6,215 nt of DNA from Campylobacteraceae bacterium (GTDB lineage Bacteria > Campylobacterota > Campylobacteria > Campylobacterales > Sulfurospirillaceae), in assembly GCA_019162915.1 (NCBI GenBank), contig JAFLKZ010000020.1, positions 1 through 6,215 on the forward strand. Direction: 5' to 3'. Made by a program: the position numbers and the translations under genes. The notes beneath the pieces are model-generated. The model was not told where the DNA came from, did no database searches, and worked only from the letters and a program-made list of their open reading frames with translations. Of this stretch, positions 4,651-6,215 are shown piece after piece; position 1 is the stretch's first letter; the number at the start of each line of letters is the position of its first letter.

Positions 4651-6215
4651 ATGAAATGTCCTAAAGGATTTAGAGGAAAGTATTTCAGTCTTGCTGCAAT
4701 ATTAGCTTTAAATGCAACAGTTACTTTAGCGGGAGAAGCGCAAAGTATAGTTGATAATGAAGCTAAAATAACTCCAAAAGAGTACGCACCAAGTGAAGAA
4801 GAAACACTTTTACTCGAACAAACCCCTGTCTTAGTGGTCTCAAAGAAGATCAAAGTTGCTGAAATTGGCGCCCCTTTTGCGTCTGAAGTCTACACCAAAA
4901 AAGAGATACAAAAATCTCACTCCAAAGATATCTACGAATTTTTAAACACCCAAACTTCTGTAACGACTATGCCAAGCTATGGCAATCCTTTTTCTCAAGC
5001 AATTGATATGCGTGGTTATGGGCTTGGAACAGGCTACGAAAATATTGTTATTAGTGTTGATGGTAGACGGTTAAACAATATCGATATGACTTCACAACTT
5101 CTCTCTGCTATATCATTGGAAAGTATAGAAAGAATAGAAATTATAAAAGGCTCAGGTTCTGTTGAATATGGAGATGGTGGAAATGCAGGTGTGATAAATA
5201 TTATTACAAAAGGGTATGACGGTGCAACTGTAAAGACCTATGTAGGAAATAATGGCTTACAATTTGCTTCAGTCGGGTTAGGCATTAAAAAAGAAAATTT
5301 TTCACTTAGTGGCTATTTTGATGATTATGGTCACGATGGATTTAAGGCGATTAGTAGTGATGGAATTAAAGATGAGAGTTGGAGTAGAAATAAGGAACTT
5401 AAAGGAACTTTTACTCCAGTTGAAAATCTAACATTTAACCTTGGTAAGTCTTTTTCAAAAATGCAGATTAATTATGCAAATGCTCTAACATTATTAGAAT
5501 ACAATACAAACCCAAACACTATACCAAGTCCTACAGACTATGGATTTGGATTTTTTGGTCCAGATTATAAAATACAATCTTACGACACCAATATCTTCAG
5601 CTATGGATTTAACTATAAAATCAATGAGTATACATCATTTGATTTCCAAGGGCATGATGAAAATAAAAAAAGTAGTTATGAAGCAATTGGCGGTAGTTCA
5701 CCTGGATTAAGTGAAAGTCAATATAACTACAAATCCTATAATTCTAAGCTTAATTTTACCAATCAAGATTTTAAAGCGTTGATTGGTGTTGATCTGTTTG
5801 ATGGTGAAAGAGATGCCTTTAGTAATATAGTTACAAAAGATAACACAGCCTATTATTCAAAACTAGAATATGCATTTGATTCAAAACATAGTACAAGTTT
5901 TGGTGCTCGTCACGAAACCGTAAAATATGAGCATAACGATAGTGTAATGGTCCTAAAAGACGATGTATCTTTAAATGCTTTTGATGTAGGCTATAACTAC
6001 AAGATTGATAAAGTTTCATCCTTATTTGTTAATATAAACACTTCATACCAAGCCCCCAATATTGACAGATTTTTTAAGTACAACTTTTTTACACATGATT
6101 ATGAATTTAATGCTTTCATAAAGCCGATGAAGGTTAAAACTTTAAATACAGGGTATAGCTATCTTGGATATCCTAATAAATTAAAAGTTTCATTATTTTA
6201 TTCAGATATTGATGA
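4651..6215 (+). CDS. TonB-dependent outer-membrane receptor (3' end beyond window)
   Basis: 521 codons are open from the ATG at 4651 to the window edge with no stop. Residues 1-27 form a Sec signal peptide: Lys/Arg-rich start, hydrophobic core about 11-26, likely cut after TLA (25-27). An acidic spacer follows (28-56), then a TonB-box-like TPVLVVS (58-64). The plug spans about 70-187, with IDMRGYG (118-124), VSVDGRRLNN (134-143), and the highly conserved IERIEIIKGSGSVEYG (159-174) running into AGVINIITK (179-187). The beta-barrel starts near 190, with alternating aromatic-rich strands; SYQAPNIDRFF (465-475) corresponds to the barrel signature S-x-x-AP. Such receptors import siderophores, haem, cobalamin or other scarce ligands across the outer membrane using TonB-ExbB-ExbD energy. 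The substrate cannot be told from this part. The last barrel strands and terminal aromatic residue lie outside. It diverges from ktrB. Confidence 0.95.
   Translation, partial: MKCPKGFRGKYFSLAAILALNATVTLAGEAQSIVDNEAKITPKEYAPSEEETLLLEQTPVLVVSKKIKVAEIGAPFASEVYTKKEIQKSHSKDIYEFLNTQTSVTTMPSYGNPFSQAIDMRGYGLGTGYENIVISVDGRRLNNIDMTSQLLSAISLESIERIEIIKGSGSVEYGDGGNAGVINIITKGYDGATVKTYVGNNGLQFASVGLGIKKENFSLSGYFDDYGHDGFKAISSDGIKDESWSRNKELKGTFTPVENLTFNLGKSFSKMQINYANALTLLEYNTNPNTIPSPTDYGFGFFGPDYKIQSYDTNIFSYGFNYKINEYTSFDFQGHDENKKSSYEAIGGSSPGLSESQYNYKSYNSKLNFTNQDFKALIGVDLFDGERDAFSNIVTKDNTAYYSKLEYAFDSKHSTSFGARHETVKYEHNDSVMVLKDDVSLNAFDVGYNYKIDKVSSLFVNINTSYQAPNIDRFFKYNFFTHDYEFNAFIKPMKVKTLNTGYSYLGYPNKLKVSLFYSDID

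Noticed and set aside
4635..4853. A 72-codon minus-strand frame at the 5' end of the receptor gene
   Set aside because: It is antisense to the signal peptide and spacer of a clear TonB-dependent receptor, covers its ribosome binding site, and shows no domain.
5831..6019. A 62-codon minus-strand frame inside the receptor barrel
   Set aside because: It is antisense to a continuous, recognisable barrel-coding frame and has no support of its own.

Overview
The window is AT-rich and densely packed. Its protein families, gene density and promoter style (extended-T tracts with TATAAT-like -10 boxes and no clear -35) suggest a free-living member of the Campylobacterota (Epsilonproteobacteria), perhaps Sulfurospirillum or a relative. 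The genus is an impression from the protein sequences, not a proven assignment.

Positions 1-4540 are one leftward (minus-strand) gene cluster. In transcription order it holds a KtrB/TrkH-type potassium translocation subunit (4540-3209), its KtrA/TrkA-type RCK regulatory subunit (3212-2547), a DEAD-box RNA helicase of the RhlE-like type (about 2542-1301), and the peptide methionine-(R)-sulfoxide reductase MsrB (1311-949). After a 117-base gap comes a CNNM/CorB-HlyC family membrane protein with a CBS domain (831 to beyond position 1). The first four genes overlap or nearly touch (4-base ATGA overlap, about -11/+4 bases, 11-base overlap), so they are probably one operon for potassium uptake plus stress repair. 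The last gene appears to have its own promoter at 928-933.

The most unusual element is in the gap before the CNNM gene. A 21-codon reading frame (893-828) has a better Shine-Dalgarno than the main gene. Its stop codon overlaps the main start as ATGA, and it has two adjacent Cys codons. Its RNA can form short, mutually exclusive stems, one of which covers the main gene's Shine-Dalgarno. It reads like a leader peptide coupled to a putative Mg2+/divalent-cation transporter gene, but this is untested.

Positions 4541-4650 are a divergent intergenic region with two opposed -10 boxes and an inverted repeat between them. Rightward from 4651, a TonB-dependent outer-membrane receptor runs off the window end: signal peptide, acidic spacer, TonB box, plug and part of the barrel are present. 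No RNA genes, CRISPR arrays, mobile elements or intrinsic terminators were found.
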